A DNA stretch of 14,787 nucleotides from Chloroflexota bacterium (GTDB lineage Bacteria; Chloroflexota; Anaerolineae; Anaerolineales; Anaerolineaceae): assembly GCA_021796375.1 (NCBI GenBank), contig JAJYJF010000014.1:1-14787 (forward strand), given 5' to 3'. The notes beneath the pieces are model-generated. The model did no database searches and was not told the origin of the DNA. It saw nothing but the letters and a program-made list of their open reading frames with translations. This document shows, in pieces, positions 7,222 through 14,604 of the stretch. Both the position numbers and the translations under genes were made by a program. Position 1 is the first letter of the stretch, and each line of letters begins with the position of its first letter.

Positions 7222-7656
7222 TCACGAGAACGCCAGGGCGGGGAGGCCCGCCGGGGCTGCGGCCGGGGAAGCTAGCCGCTCGCGCCAGAGCTCGCCGCTC
7301 GAATCGAACCAGCACAGGGTGGCCGAAGCGGGGTGGTACATGGCGTTGACGGCGTGGCGGCAGTAGCGGATGTCCGCTTCGGAAGGAAAGGAGGGGTGGT
7401 GAGCGAGATGCGAATGTGCGACCCCCAGGAGGATGAGCCCCTGGCGCTGGGCTTCGAGCGCCAGCCGGGCCATCTGGCTGGCGGAGATATAAAATTCCTC
7501 GGCGGGCCGGGAGTCTTCGTTCCGAGCGGGGAGGGCATCGCAAACGATGTAGTCGTTCCCCTGGATTTTACCGATCAGGCCGGCGACGCGTTCCGCCTGG
7601 TTATCCTGGAGGAGGTGGGTGAGCTTGATTTTAATGCGTTCGCTGCAGTGGATCAT
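7222..7656 (-). CDS. JAB/MPN (JAMM) domain metallohydrolase
   Basis: This 144-residue protein has the JAMM zinc-site layout: Glu22 in an ERVAGLIG context, then H81-S-H83, Ser92 and Asp95 (AHSHLAHHPSFPSEADI). In the common form H-x-H is followed by seven residues before S-x2-D; here there are eight. All expected metal and catalytic residues are present, so it could be an active metallopeptidase or isopeptidase. Bacterial relatives release sulfur-carrier or ubiquitin-like tails or cleave small conjugates. No ubiquitin-like, E1-like or cysteine-synthase gene is next to it, so the substrate is unknown. ATG 7656 is chosen because similarity begins near it; a TTG at 7734 would add 26 residues of low-complexity-like sequence and has no ribosome-binding site. 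It has its own promoter (7805-7833). Confidence 0.78.
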   Translation of the reverse strand: MIHCSERIKIKLTHLLQDNQAERVAGLIGKIQGNDYIVCDALPARNEDSRPAEEFYISASQMARLALEAQRQGLILLGVAHSHLAHHPSFPSEADIRYCRHAVNAMYHPASATLCWFDSSGELWRERLASPAAAPAGLPALAFS

Positions 7657-7783
7657 GACGCTGGCTTTCTGCAGGCCGGTGTGCGCCGGCCCGCTGAGAG
7701 GATGTAAAGCTTGTACTGAAAAGACCGGCCCCAACCAGGGCTGGTCGTGCGGGAGGAGCTGGTAAGCTTGTCGCTAGGGGCTT

Positions 7784-7807
7784 GATAGCCGGTTGATGCC
7801 GGCTATC
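7784..7807. promoter_or_regulatory. Perfect 9-bp dyad overlapping the JAMM-gene promoter (candidate operator or hairpin)
   Basis: GATAGCCGG (7784-7792) and CCGGCTATC (7799-7807) are perfect inverted repeats around a six-base spacer. The dyad covers half the -10 box and the predicted start of the minus-strand promoter, as an operator would. It could instead act as an rdgB transcript-end hairpin, but no T-tract follows on either strand. Confidence 0.5.
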
Positions 7808-7833
7808 TTACCGGATGGGATATTCTTTGTCAA
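7805..7833 (-). promoter_or_regulatory. Sigma-70 promoter for the JAMM gene
   Basis: On the minus strand TTGACA (7828-7833) and TAAGAT (7805-7810) are spaced by 17 bases. The -35 is perfect. The predicted start is near 7798, giving a leader of about 140 bases before ATG 7656. Confidence 0.78.
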
Positions 7834-7844
7834 TAATGGGGGAA

Positions 7845-8468
7845 TTACAGATCTGAAAGGCCGAAGATTTTGCGCAGGGTGGGCAGGGCTGCTTGAAGCG
7901 CGCGCGCGCGGTGAGAGATCTGGTTCTTGACCTGCGATCCCAGCTCGGCCATGGTCATTCCCACCGATGGGATCCAGAACAGGGGGTCGTAGCCGAAGCC
8001 GCCCGTGCCGCGTTCTTCAGGGATAATAACCCCCTCGCAGCGCCCGTGGGCAAAATGGATCTCTCCCCCCGGCGTCGCGATGGCCACCGTGCAGTGAAAC
8101 GCGGCTGGCCAGCCGGCCAGCCCGGCAGGGACTGGCAGGCCGCGCAGCAGCTCAAGCAGGTAAGCCCGCCGGTCCGCATCGGTTGCCCCGGGCAGGGGGG
8201 AGAAGCGGTGCGAGTGCACGCCTGGACGCCCGCCCAGCGCGGCGACCTCCAGCCCGGAATCGTCCCCCAGCGCGGGGAGTTTGCCCGCCTGGCTGTATGC
8301 CCGCGCTTTCAGGGCTGCATTTTCGTCATAGGTGGCGCCGGTTTCGGCCACCGCCAGGTGCAGTCCGAGCGCCTGCGGGCTGAGCAGGACGATCGGAAGC
8401 GCCCGCAGGATGTCCTGGATCTCGACGAGTTTTCCGGGGTTTTCACTGGCGATAATCAGGTCGTCCAT
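7845..8468 (-). CDS. rdgB: RdgB/HAM1 family XTP/dITP (non-canonical purine NTP) pyrophosphatase
   Basis: The 207-residue length is normal for this family of house-cleaning enzymes, which hydrolyse dITP, ITP and XTP to the monophosphate and PPi and so keep deaminated purines out of DNA and RNA. Hallmarks: ASENPGKLVEI at the N-terminus (Asn and Lys of the phosphate site), ETGATYDENAALKA (~42-55), the catalytic acidic loop GDDSGLEV (~68-75), GTGGFGYDPLF (~154-164) and SHRARAL near 185. The segment GVHSHRFSP replaces the more usual GxxSARYAG but keeps the Arg. It starts at ATG 8468 without a clear Shine-Dalgarno. A minus-strand TATAAT at 8547-8552 could be its -10, but no -35 is evident. It is divergent from the YceD gene. 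Confidence 0.93.
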   Translation of the reverse strand: MDDLIIASENPGKLVEIQDILRALPIVLLSPQALGLHLAVAETGATYDENAALKARAYSQAGKLPALGDDSGLEVAALGGRPGVHSHRFSPLPGATDADRRAYLLELLRGLPVPAGLAGWPAAFHCTVAIATPGGEIHFAHGRCEGVIIPEERGTGGFGYDPLFWIPSVGMTMAELGSQVKNQISHRARALQAALPTLRKIFGLSDL

Positions 8469-8499
8469 CGTTAATATTTTTCAAAAAAATCATAAATAC

Positions 8500-8528
8500 T
8501 TGACTTTGATATGCTGGTATGCTATACT
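8500..8528 (+). promoter_or_regulatory. Sigma-70 promoter for the YceD/DUF177 gene (and probably rpoD)
   Basis: TTGACT (8500-8505) and TATACT (8523-8528) are separated by exactly 17 bases. The predicted start is near 8535. It excludes the ATG at 8519, which lies inside the promoter, as a translation start. Confidence 0.88.
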
Positions 8529-8566
8529 GCTTCTGTAATACATCTTATTATATAGTAAGCAGTAGC

Positions 8567-9055
8567 GTGTCTCAGCTTCGGCATCCATTGCGGTTGAACG
8601 TCGGGTTTCTTGTAAACCAACCCATCGGTACCAACCGCGAATTCCATTTCGAATTTCCATCGATCCATCTACAGCCCGATTTGGATTTAACCGACTTCGC
8701 CGGTACGGCTAAGATCAGCCGGACCCCTCAGGGTTTACTGGTACAGGGCAAATTTCGGGCAAACATAACGGCAGAATGCGTCCGCTGCCTGGTAGAGTTC
8801 CGACAGCCGCTGGACATGGATTTCAGCGAGCTGTATGCGTTTAGCGCCAGGTCTGTTTCGGAATCGGGATTGATCCTGCCGGAAGATGCGCATATCGACT
8901 TTGAGCCATTGGTACGCGAGTATTTGCTGATCGAGATCCCCATCAGCCCCCTGTGCCGGGAAGACTGCAAAGGTCTTTGCCCGGTCTGCGGGCAGGATCT
9001 CAACGAGGAGATTTGCGAACATCAGACAACAAATTCAGAACACGTCACCGAATAG
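8567..9055 (+). CDS. YceD/DUF177 family protein (162 aa)
   Basis: The family signature is clear: RHPLRLNVGFL at the start, ECVRCLVEFRQPLDMDFSELYAF in the middle, and a C-terminal zinc-ribbon-like CREDCKGLCPVCGQDLNE. YceD/DUF177 proteins are widespread, and in many bacteria the gene sits beside rpmF (ribosomal protein L32); a link to 23S rRNA processing or stability has been reported for some members. Here the next gene is rpoD, and no rpmF is visible. I chose GTG 8567 because it follows the promoter's predicted start by about 32 bases and gives the usual family N-terminus; ATG 8519 lies inside the promoter. No strong Shine-Dalgarno precedes it. The zinc ligands would be Cys residues in the CxxxCxxxCxxC segment. 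Confidence 0.87.
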   Translation: MSQLRHPLRLNVGFLVNQPIGTNREFHFEFPSIHLQPDLDLTDFAGTAKISRTPQGLLVQGKFRANITAECVRCLVEFRQPLDMDFSELYAFSARSVSESGLILPEDAHIDFEPLVREYLLIEIPISPLCREDCKGLCPVCGQDLNEEICEHQTTNSEHVTE

Positions 9056-9206
9056 ACCGCAGCTCGGAGGACGCGCGAGAAGACCAGATCGATAGAGTCC
9101 ATCGCCGAAAAACCAGCATCTCACCAGGGAGGTTAGCGATCCCTCTCGACACCAGGGTGATTGGGGGTGCTTCATCAACGGGTGTTCGTCAACGAAGGGA
9201 GGATAA

Positions 9207-10397
9207 ATGGTGACATACCCGGGCAAGCGGAAGATAAAAACATCCGAGATATTGACAATGCTGCTTGAAAAAGCAGACGTGCAGGGCTATCTGACGACCG
9301 AAGACCTGATGGAGGTGTATCCAAACGGGGATGAGGACGCGGAGCACCTCAGCGCGGTTGTGGCCGCCTTGCGGCGCCGGGGGGTGGATATCCTCGACCG
9401 GGAGGCAGATTTTGATTTTCCGGAGGAAGAATCCCTTCCCCAGAGCGACCTGGATCCGTATGCCGACCTGGAGCGGATCTCCACCGATGATACGGTCGGC
9501 CTTTACCTGAAGGAGATGTCGCGGGTGCCGCTGCTGACGACCGAAGAAGAGCTGGATATCGCTCGCCGGATCGAATGCGGCCGCAACGCGCACAAAGAGC
9601 TTGGCCCCGCCGGAGGCGCCGGCCGGAATATCGCCCAGCAGCGCAAGGGCGAGCTCGAGTCGCTCGTCCAGGATGGGATGCTGGCCCGCGACCATCTGAT
9701 CAAGGCCAACACCCGCCTGGTGGTGAGCATCGCTAAGAAATATATCGGGCGGGGCGTCCCCTTCCTGGACCTGATCCAGGAGGGCAACCTGGGCCTGATG
9801 AAAGCCGTCGAGAAATACGACTATCACCGCGGCTTCCGCTTTTCCACCTACGCGACCTGGTGGATCCGGCAGACGATCACCCGCTCGATTGCCGACCAGG
9901 GGCGCACGATCCGCGTGCCGGTGCACATGATCGACCGGATCCGCCAGCTGTACAAGCTGACCCACGAGATGGAGCAGAAACTCGGGCGCATCCCCAACAT
10001 GGACGAGCTGGCGGGCGAGATGGGACTGTCGCTGCGCAAGGTGCAGTGGATGATGCGGGTCTCCTGGCTGCCGCTCTCGCTGGAAAGCCCGGTGGGCGAC
10101 GAGGAGGATTCGGAGCTGGGTATGTTCGTCGAGGACGACATCACCCCGACGCCGATCCAGAGCGCCTACGGCAACATGCTGCGCGAAAAAGTGGAAGAGG
10201 TGCTGGCGACGCTTTCGCCCCGTGAGGCGCGCATCCTGCGCCTGCGCTTCGGGCTGGATAACGGGCACACCTACACGCTCGAGGAGGTCGGCCAGAAGTT
10301 CGGGCTGACCCGCGAGCGGATCCGCCAGATCGAGGGGAAAGCGCTGCGCCGCCTGCGCCACCCACGGCGGGCGCGCCAGCTCAAAGATTACTTATAA
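9207..10397 (+). CDS. rpoD: RNA polymerase primary-type sigma factor (RpoD/SigA)
   Basis: The 396-residue protein has all sigma-70 regions in order. Region 1.1-like residues 1-70 are followed by region 1.2 (DDTVGLYLKEMSRVPLLT, ~94-111) and a short acidic/Gln-rich linker. Region 2 spans ~162-235, with core-binding DLIQEGNLGLMKAVEKYD and -10-reading/melting RFSTYATWWIRQTITRSI. Region 3 starts RVPVHMIDRIRQL (~236), and region 4 (~336-396) contains the -35 helix-turn-helix YTLEEVGQKFGLTRERIRQI. The length fits the short primary sigma factors without a large non-conserved insert. A strong Shine-Dalgarno (GGGAGG, 9197-9202) precedes ATG 9207. The 151 bases between it and the YceD gene show no convincing promoter, so both are probably transcribed from 8500-8528. 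The consensus promoters in this window match what this sigma would recognise. Confidence 0.95.
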   Translation: MVTYPGKRKIKTSEILTMLLEKADVQGYLTTEDLMEVYPNGDEDAEHLSAVVAALRRRGVDILDREADFDFPEEESLPQSDLDPYADLERISTDDTVGLYLKEMSRVPLLTTEEELDIARRIECGRNAHKELGPAGGAGRNIAQQRKGELESLVQDGMLARDHLIKANTRLVVSIAKKYIGRGVPFLDLIQEGNLGLMKAVEKYDYHRGFRFSTYATWWIRQTITRSIADQGRTIRVPVHMIDRIRQLYKLTHEMEQKLGRIPNMDELAGEMGLSLRKVQWMMRVSWLPLSLESPVGDEEDSELGMFVEDDITPTPIQSAYGNMLREKVEEVLATLSPREARILRLRFGLDNGHTYTLEEVGQKFGLTRERIRQIEGKALRRLRHPRRARQLKDYL

Positions 10398-10484
10398 TGG
10401 TAAACTCGCCGCTGGCGCGATGTCTCATGCGCACGGCAGGCCGGAACCGGAGGCTCGCCTGAGGGCCTGCGCGCCTTGAATGGA

Positions 10485-10514
10485 TAAAAACACTGGCTCG
10501 GGCCAGTGTTTTTA
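10485..10514. terminator. Intrinsic terminator between rpoD and metG
   Basis: A 13-bp stem (T-A5-CACTGGC pairing with GCCAGTG-T5-A) has a four-base loop TCGG. The symmetric A and T tracts make it work in both directions. It ends the rpoD transcript and lies ahead of the metG promoter. Confidence 0.9.
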
Positions 10515-10523
10515 TTTCGAACA

Positions 10524-10551
10524 TGATAAAATCTTTCCATTCTTTTTGAGA
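10524..10551 (+). promoter_or_regulatory. Extended -10 promoter and initiation block for metG
   Basis: TGATAAAAT (TAAAAT at 10527-10532) is an extended -10 without a recognisable -35; the terminator stem occupies that place. The bases after it match 5191-5208 closely. The predicted start is near 10539, about 25 bases ahead of ATG 10564. Confidence 0.6.
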
Positions 10552-10563
10552 TCGAGGTGTCTT

Positions 10564-12354
10564 ATGAACGAACCGATCCTGGTCGCTGTTGCCTGGCCGT
10601 ATGCGAATGCCGAAATCCACGTTGGCAACCTGACCGGCTCTTACCTGCCAGCCGATATCTTCGCGCGCTACCAGCGCCTGCGCGGCAGGCGGGTGCTGAT
10701 GGTTTCCGGGTCGGACGCGCACGGCACCCCGATCACCGTCCGGGCGGATGCCGAGCATATTTCTCCGCTCGAGGTTTACCAGCGCTTCCACGAGAGCTTC
10801 CTTTCCCTGTTCCAGAAGTTGGGCATCACGTACGATCTCTTCACGAGCACCCACACCAACAATCACTTCCGGGTCTCGCAGGATATCTTCCTGGCCCTCA
10901 AGCAGAACGGTTTCCTTTACACCAACCGGGAGCTGCAGTGGTACGCGCCCAGCCAGAAGCGCTTCCTGCCCGACCGCTACGTAGAAGGCACCTGCTACAT
11001 CTGCGGGTATACGAACGCCCGCAGCGACCAGTGCGATCGCTGCGGCAACCTGCTGGACCCGGCACAGCTCATCAACCCGCGCTCGAAGATCGACGGCTCG
11101 GTGCCCGAGCTGCGCGAGACGGAGCATTTTTACCTGGATCTGGCCCGCCTCCAGCCGGGGATCGTTGACTTTCTGCGGTCGCGCGAATCCTACTGGCGGC
11201 CGAACGTGCTGCGCCAGTCGCTGGGGCAGATTGAGGCCGAAGGCCTGCACGGGCGCCCGATCACCCGCGACTTGGATTGGGGCATCCCCGTCCCCGTAGA
11301 AGGCTGGGAGGGCAAATGCCTGTACGTCTGGTTTGAGGCGGTGATCGGCTACCTCTCCGCGGCGATCGAGTGGGCGCAGGTGACGGGCTCTCCCGCCGAT
11401 TGGGAGAGCTGGTGGCAGAACCCCGACGCGCGCTCGTACTATTTCATCGGGAAAGACAACATCCCGTTTCACGCGGTCATCTGGCCGGGGCAGCTCATCG
11501 GCGCGGGCACAACCTTTGGAGAGCTGGCTGGTTCCACCCGCGAAGCCCCGCTCACCCTGCCGTTCGACGTGCCGGCCAACGAGTTTATGAACCTGGAAGG
11601 TCAGAAGATCTCCGGCAGCCGCAGCTGGGCTGTGTGGGGTCTCGATTTCCTCACCCGCTACGACCCGGATCCGCTGCGCTACTACCTGACGGTCAATATG
11701 CCCGAATCGAAGGACACCGATTGGGATTGGAACGAGTTTTACCACCGCAATAACGACGAACTGGTCGCCACCTGGGGGAACCTGGCCAACCGGGTGCTCT
11801 CGTTTGCTTTCAAGCACTGGGATGGGAGCGTCCCTGAGCCGGGAGAGCTGGGGCCGGCGGACCTCCTCCTCCTGGAGGCCATCGAGGACGGCTTCAAGAC
11901 GGTCGCGGATGCCTTCGAAACCGTCCACCTGCGCACGGCTGTGGGCGAAGCCATGCGCCTCGCCGGCGAGGTGAACAAATACCTTGACGACACCGCGCCC
12001 TGGTTTCAGATTAAAACAGATAAGGCCGCGGCTGCGCGCTCAATCTACACCGCCCTGCGGGCGATCGATTCGCTCAAGGTGCTGTTTGCCCCGTTCCTGC
12101 CCTTCAGCAGCGAAAAGCTGCACTTATCCCTGGGGTACACCCAGCCGCTCTTCGGGGAGCAGTCGGTGGTGACCCTGCAGGATGCGCTCGGCGAGCACCG
12201 GGCCCTGCGCTACCATTCGGAAAAGGCGACCGGGCGCTGGGAGCCGAGCCAGCTCAAACCCGGCCAGGCGCTGCAGGCGCCCCAGCCGCTGTTCAAGAAG
12301 CTGGATGCCAGCATCGTCGACGAGGAGCGCGGCCGGCTGGGTGTGAAGGGGTAA
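10564..12354 (+). CDS. metG: Methionyl-tRNA synthetase (MetRS)
   Basis: This 596-residue class I synthetase charges tRNA-Met in the cytoplasm. The HIGH-type motif is HVGN at 19-22, within AWPYANAEIHVGN. DAHGTPI follows at ~51. A double zinc knuckle is formed by Cys144/Cys147 and Cys157/Cys160. The Met/ATP pocket includes YFIGKDNIPFHAVIWP (~293-308). The KMSKS-type loop is K348-ISGS, where the second Lys is Gly, as in some archaeal-like MetRS. An anticodon-binding helical domain follows from ~370. It lacks the C-terminal EMAP/tRNA-binding domain found in longer MetRS. I chose ATG 10564 because GAGGTG (10554-10559) precedes it; an in-frame ATG at 10480 lies before the terminator and is excluded. 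No T-box or SAM riboswitch is visible in its short leader. Confidence 0.95.
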   Translation: MNEPILVAVAWPYANAEIHVGNLTGSYLPADIFARYQRLRGRRVLMVSGSDAHGTPITVRADAEHISPLEVYQRFHESFLSLFQKLGITYDLFTSTHTNNHFRVSQDIFLALKQNGFLYTNRELQWYAPSQKRFLPDRYVEGTCYICGYTNARSDQCDRCGNLLDPAQLINPRSKIDGSVPELRETEHFYLDLARLQPGIVDFLRSRESYWRPNVLRQSLGQIEAEGLHGRPITRDLDWGIPVPVEGWEGKCLYVWFEAVIGYLSAAIEWAQVTGSPADWESWWQNPDARSYYFIGKDNIPFHAVIWPGQLIGAGTTFGELAGSTREAPLTLPFDVPANEFMNLEGQKISGSRSWAVWGLDFLTRYDPDPLRYYLTVNMPESKDTDWDWNEFYHRNNDELVATWGNLANRVLSFAFKHWDGSVPEPGELGPADLLLLEAIEDGFKTVADAFETVHLRTAVGEAMRLAGEVNKYLDDTAPWFQIKTDKAAAARSIYTALRAIDSLKVLFAPFLPFSSEKLHLSLGYTQPLFGEQSVVTLQDALGEHRALRYHSEKATGRWEPSQLKPGQALQAPQPLFKKLDASIVDEERGRLGVKG

Positions 12355-12444
12355 AGAGACGCAAGCAGCCAGAAGGGATTTTTCTCTGTTTTAGATGGAA
12401 ATGTAAAATCGGGCTGTGATTCCGATAGATTGACCTGGATTCCC

Positions 12445-13122
12445 TCAAAATCTCAACAGTCCTGCCAGGCTTTCCACCAGCCGCTTCATCGTCTCACGGG
12501 TTCTCCGGGCGAAGAGCTCGATCTCCCCATACGTATCGTCCCCGTCTTGCCCCACCACGTCGCTCACCCCGCGCAGGATCAGGCAGCGGACGCCGTTCCG
12601 CGCGGCGACCCAGGCGATCGCGCCCGATTCCCAGTCCCCGGCGACCGCATCGTAACGCTCGCGGAGCATCGAGAGCTCCGCGGGTACCAGGTCGCGGTCG
12701 GCCGAGACGAGCAGCGCGCGCCGGATTCCAGCCGGCAGGTCATCCCCCAGCCAGGCCAGGTCGATCCGGGTGGTGTAATGAGCGGTAGCCTCCTCCGGGT
12801 CGCCCATCTGCTCGATGATATCGTAGACCAGGGTGCGCTCGGCCAGGATGATCTCGCCTTCCTGGGCCCGCCCTTCGATCCCCCCGCAGGTTCCTAAATT
12901 GACGAGCAGCTCGGGATGCCAGCGGTCGATGGCGTACTGGGCCGAGCCGGCCGCGGAGATTTTTCCCTACCCGCCGTGGAGAAAAACCGCCGGCGGCAGG
13001 CCTGGGCCGGGTTGAGCTTCGAACCACTCCCCATAAGGGGTCTTTTCCAGCGCTGCTTGGGGAAACAGGTCCCGGACGGCCCGCCATTCGGCGTTCGCGG
13101 AGACCACGATGACCATGCGCAT
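12445..13122 (-). pseudogene. MTA/SAH nucleosidase-like protein (PNP/UDP phosphorylase superfamily) interrupted by one in-frame TAG
   Basis: Read on the minus strand from ATG 13122, the frame encodes MRMVIVVSANAEW..., then a TAG (12967-12969, codon 52), then continues without a shift to TGA 12445-12447, for 225 codons. The reading on both sides is intact and family-like: GKISAAGSAQYAIDRW, LVNLGTCGGIEGRAQEGEIILAE, and GDWESGAIAWVAARNG with the Glu of the nucleoside site and a C-terminal SD Asp. The TAG sits in FLHGG-stop-GKIS, where I expect Trp (TGG); a G-to-A change would explain it. TAG is also a normal stop in this window, so recoding is unlikely. Enzymes of this superfamily cleave the N-glycosidic bond of methylthioadenosine/adenosylhomocysteine or related nucleosides. 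It starts four bases after the glycosyltransferase stop. It could be a point nonsense mutation, a consensus error, or a working gene in the population. Confidence 0.8.
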
Positions 13123-13126
13123 GCGG

Positions 13127-14368
13127 CTAATCTCCCTGGAAGGGCACCTCGTTGCTGCTCAAGAGCTCCATCAGGCGGGCGCGGGTGGTGCGCCGCCCGG
13201 CGCGCCGGTAGGGGCCGTGCTGGGCGGCCAGCATGGCCAGCTCGGCGACGTTGTAGGCGGCCTGCGGCCGGCCAAGGCGGGCCGCGTTGGCCGCCCGCTC
13301 TCGCAGCAGCCGGCCGTCGTGCTCCAGCCAGTGGCAGAGGATTTCGAGGGTGTTGATCGGATCCTGCGCCAGCTCGCCGGCCCCGCCCTGAAGCACGTAA
13401 TCGGCGTTGCCGATCTCCTGCCCGGGGATCAGGTCGATCAGGATCATCGGGCGCCCGACCGCCAGCGATTCGGTGATGACCAGCCCGCCCGCCTTGCACA
13501 GGATGAAGTCTGCGGCCCGCATCAGCTGCGGCATGTTGTTGACGAAATTGTACAGGTGGGTGGGGCAGTGCCACTCGGTTTCTTGGAGCGCCTGGTAGCG
13601 CTCGTTGTCTCCCCCGGCAACAATCGCCAGCTGCAGGTTCATCCCGGAGTGGTTGGCCACATTTAAGGCTTCTTCGAACCCGCCAACCCGCCGGCTGCCT
13701 ACGGCAAGCAGGGTGGTCCGGTCCGGATCCCAGCCCAGCTCGTAGCGGATGGCCGCCTGCGAGCGGGTGTCGCGGACCAGGTCCGGGGATACCGGGATGC
13801 CCGAGATCTGCACCTGCTTGGGCGCCAGCCCGGCATCCAGCGCCAGCCCGCGGACCTGCGGGGTGGGGACCATGCACAGGTCCACCCGGTTGTTGAACCA
13901 CAGGCGGTGAACGGTCGCCAGGTCGGTTACCACCAGGATGACCGGCACGAAATACCGCCGCAGGGTGAACACCGCGTCCAACGGGGCCTGGTAGAGGGGA
14001 TAGGTGGAGACGATCACATCCGGCTGGTAGCGGTTGAGCAGGTCGCGCATCAGCTCGAAAAGCATGACGATCAATCCGCTCTCGACCAGGGTCGTGGGGA
14101 TGGATGAATCGCTGGCTTCATAGCTGAGCTTCCACAGCTCGGGCAGCCGGCGGATAATCTTATCGTAATCCGACTGCTGGTCTCGCAGCAGGGCGGGGGC
14201 GCGCCGGTCATCCAGCGGATTGACCAGATCGATCTGGCAGTCGCCGCCGTGCGTTTCCTGCAGGGCATCCGCGATCGCAGCCGCGGCGGACCGGTGTCCG
14301 AACCCCACGTCGGCATACAGGATCAAAACCCGCTTGGGAGAGACCGGTGAGTGGGCGGAGGAGTTCAT
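13127..14368 (-). CDS. Glycosyltransferase family 28, MGDG synthase/diacylglycerol glycosyltransferase-like
   Basis: The 413-residue protein has the two-domain GT-B layout of the MGDG-synthase type. Near the N-terminus YADVGFGHRSAAAAIADAL forms the acceptor-side glycine loop, and PDVIVSTYPLYQAPLDAVF follows near 115-135. The C-terminal half contains LLAVGSRRVGGFEEALNVA and the donor-sugar-binding CKAGGLVITESLAVGRPMIL, then PGQEIGNADYVLQGGAGE. Relatives transfer a sugar from a UDP donor to diacylglycerol or a lipid-linked acceptor at the inner membrane face. There is no transmembrane segment; amphipathic membrane attachment is likely from family knowledge. Its ATG (14366-14368) overlaps the TGA of the preceding 78-aa gene by one base, so translation is probably coupled. 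The sugar and acceptor cannot be read from the sequence. Confidence 0.88.
   Translation of the reverse strand: MNSSAHSPVSPKRVLILYADVGFGHRSAAAAIADALQETHGGDCQIDLVNPLDDRRAPALLRDQQSDYDKIIRRLPELWKLSYEASDSSIPTTLVESGLIVMLFELMRDLLNRYQPDVIVSTYPLYQAPLDAVFTLRRYFVPVILVVTDLATVHRLWFNNRVDLCMVPTPQVRGLALDAGLAPKQVQISGIPVSPDLVRDTRSQAAIRYELGWDPDRTTLLAVGSRRVGGFEEALNVANHSGMNLQLAIVAGGDNERYQALQETEWHCPTHLYNFVNNMPQLMRAADFILCKAGGLVITESLAVGRPMILIDLIPGQEIGNADYVLQGGAGELAQDPINTLEILCHWLEHDGRLLRERAANAARLGRPQAAYNVAELAMLAAQHGPYRRAGRRTTRARLMELLSSNEVPFQGD
13131..13137 (-). promoter_or_regulatory. Ribosome-binding site for the nucleosidase gene, inside the glycosyltransferase gene
   Basis: AGGGAGA on the minus strand lies eight bases ahead of ATG 13122 and is encoded within the last codons of the glycosyltransferase gene. 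It favours 13122 over the second Met at 13116. Confidence 0.72.
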
Positions 14369-14604
14369 CAGGCAAAAACCTGCGGTTTCCCCTCGAAGCC
14401 GAGGCGCCAGAGCAGCTCCCTCGGGTCGAAGATCAGCTCAAACGTGCGTCCGGCATGCGCCTGGACCAGCACGTGCAGCCCGGCGGCGTCCACCCACTGC
14501 CTGCCGGTGGCTTCTACCTCGGCGGGCGCCCCGCCCGCGTTGAAGCGCAGCGGCTCTACCCGGCCGGTTGAGTCCCAGCGCGCGGTGACTTCAATAGCTT
14601 CCAT
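14368..14604 (-). CDS. Conserved-position small protein of unknown function (78 aa)
   Basis: ATG 14604 follows a strong AAGGAAGGG ribosome-binding site (14608-14616) with four bases between, so I take it as the start; an earlier in-frame codon at 14673 lies inside the CinA frame. The protein begins MEAIEVTARWDSTGRVEPLR and ends GFEGKPQVFA. It has no Cys, no signal peptide and no membrane helix, and its alternating hydrophobics suggest a small beta-rich fold. I do not recognise a family. Its start overlaps the end of the CinA gene by 14 bases, and its TGA overlaps the glycosyltransferase ATG by one base, so it is embedded in a coupled operon. That context supports it being real but does not give a function. 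Confidence 0.72.
   Translation of the reverse strand: MEAIEVTARWDSTGRVEPLRFNAGGAPAEVEATGRQWVDAAGLHVLVQAHAGRTFELIFDPRELLWRLGFEGKPQVFA

Noticed and set aside
9122-9157. Direct repeat CACCAGGG twice and a small AGGGA/TCCCT hairpin ahead of rpoD
   Set aside because: The elements are too short to stand out from chance and there is no promoter or T-tract with them.
9189-10361. Long minus-strand open frame opposite rpoD
   Set aside because: It is a shadow of an unmistakable sigma factor gene, with no Shine-Dalgarno or motif of its own.
10381-11928. Long minus-strand open frame opposite metG
   Set aside because: It crosses the rpoD-metG terminator and lies antisense to conserved MetRS motifs; it has no family features.
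12400-12435. Possible terminator for the nucleosidase operon (ATCGG/CCGAT hairpin) and a TGTAAAATC promoter-like string
   Set aside because: The stem is only five base pairs with a weak T-run, and the promoter-like string has no gene downstream in the right orientation.
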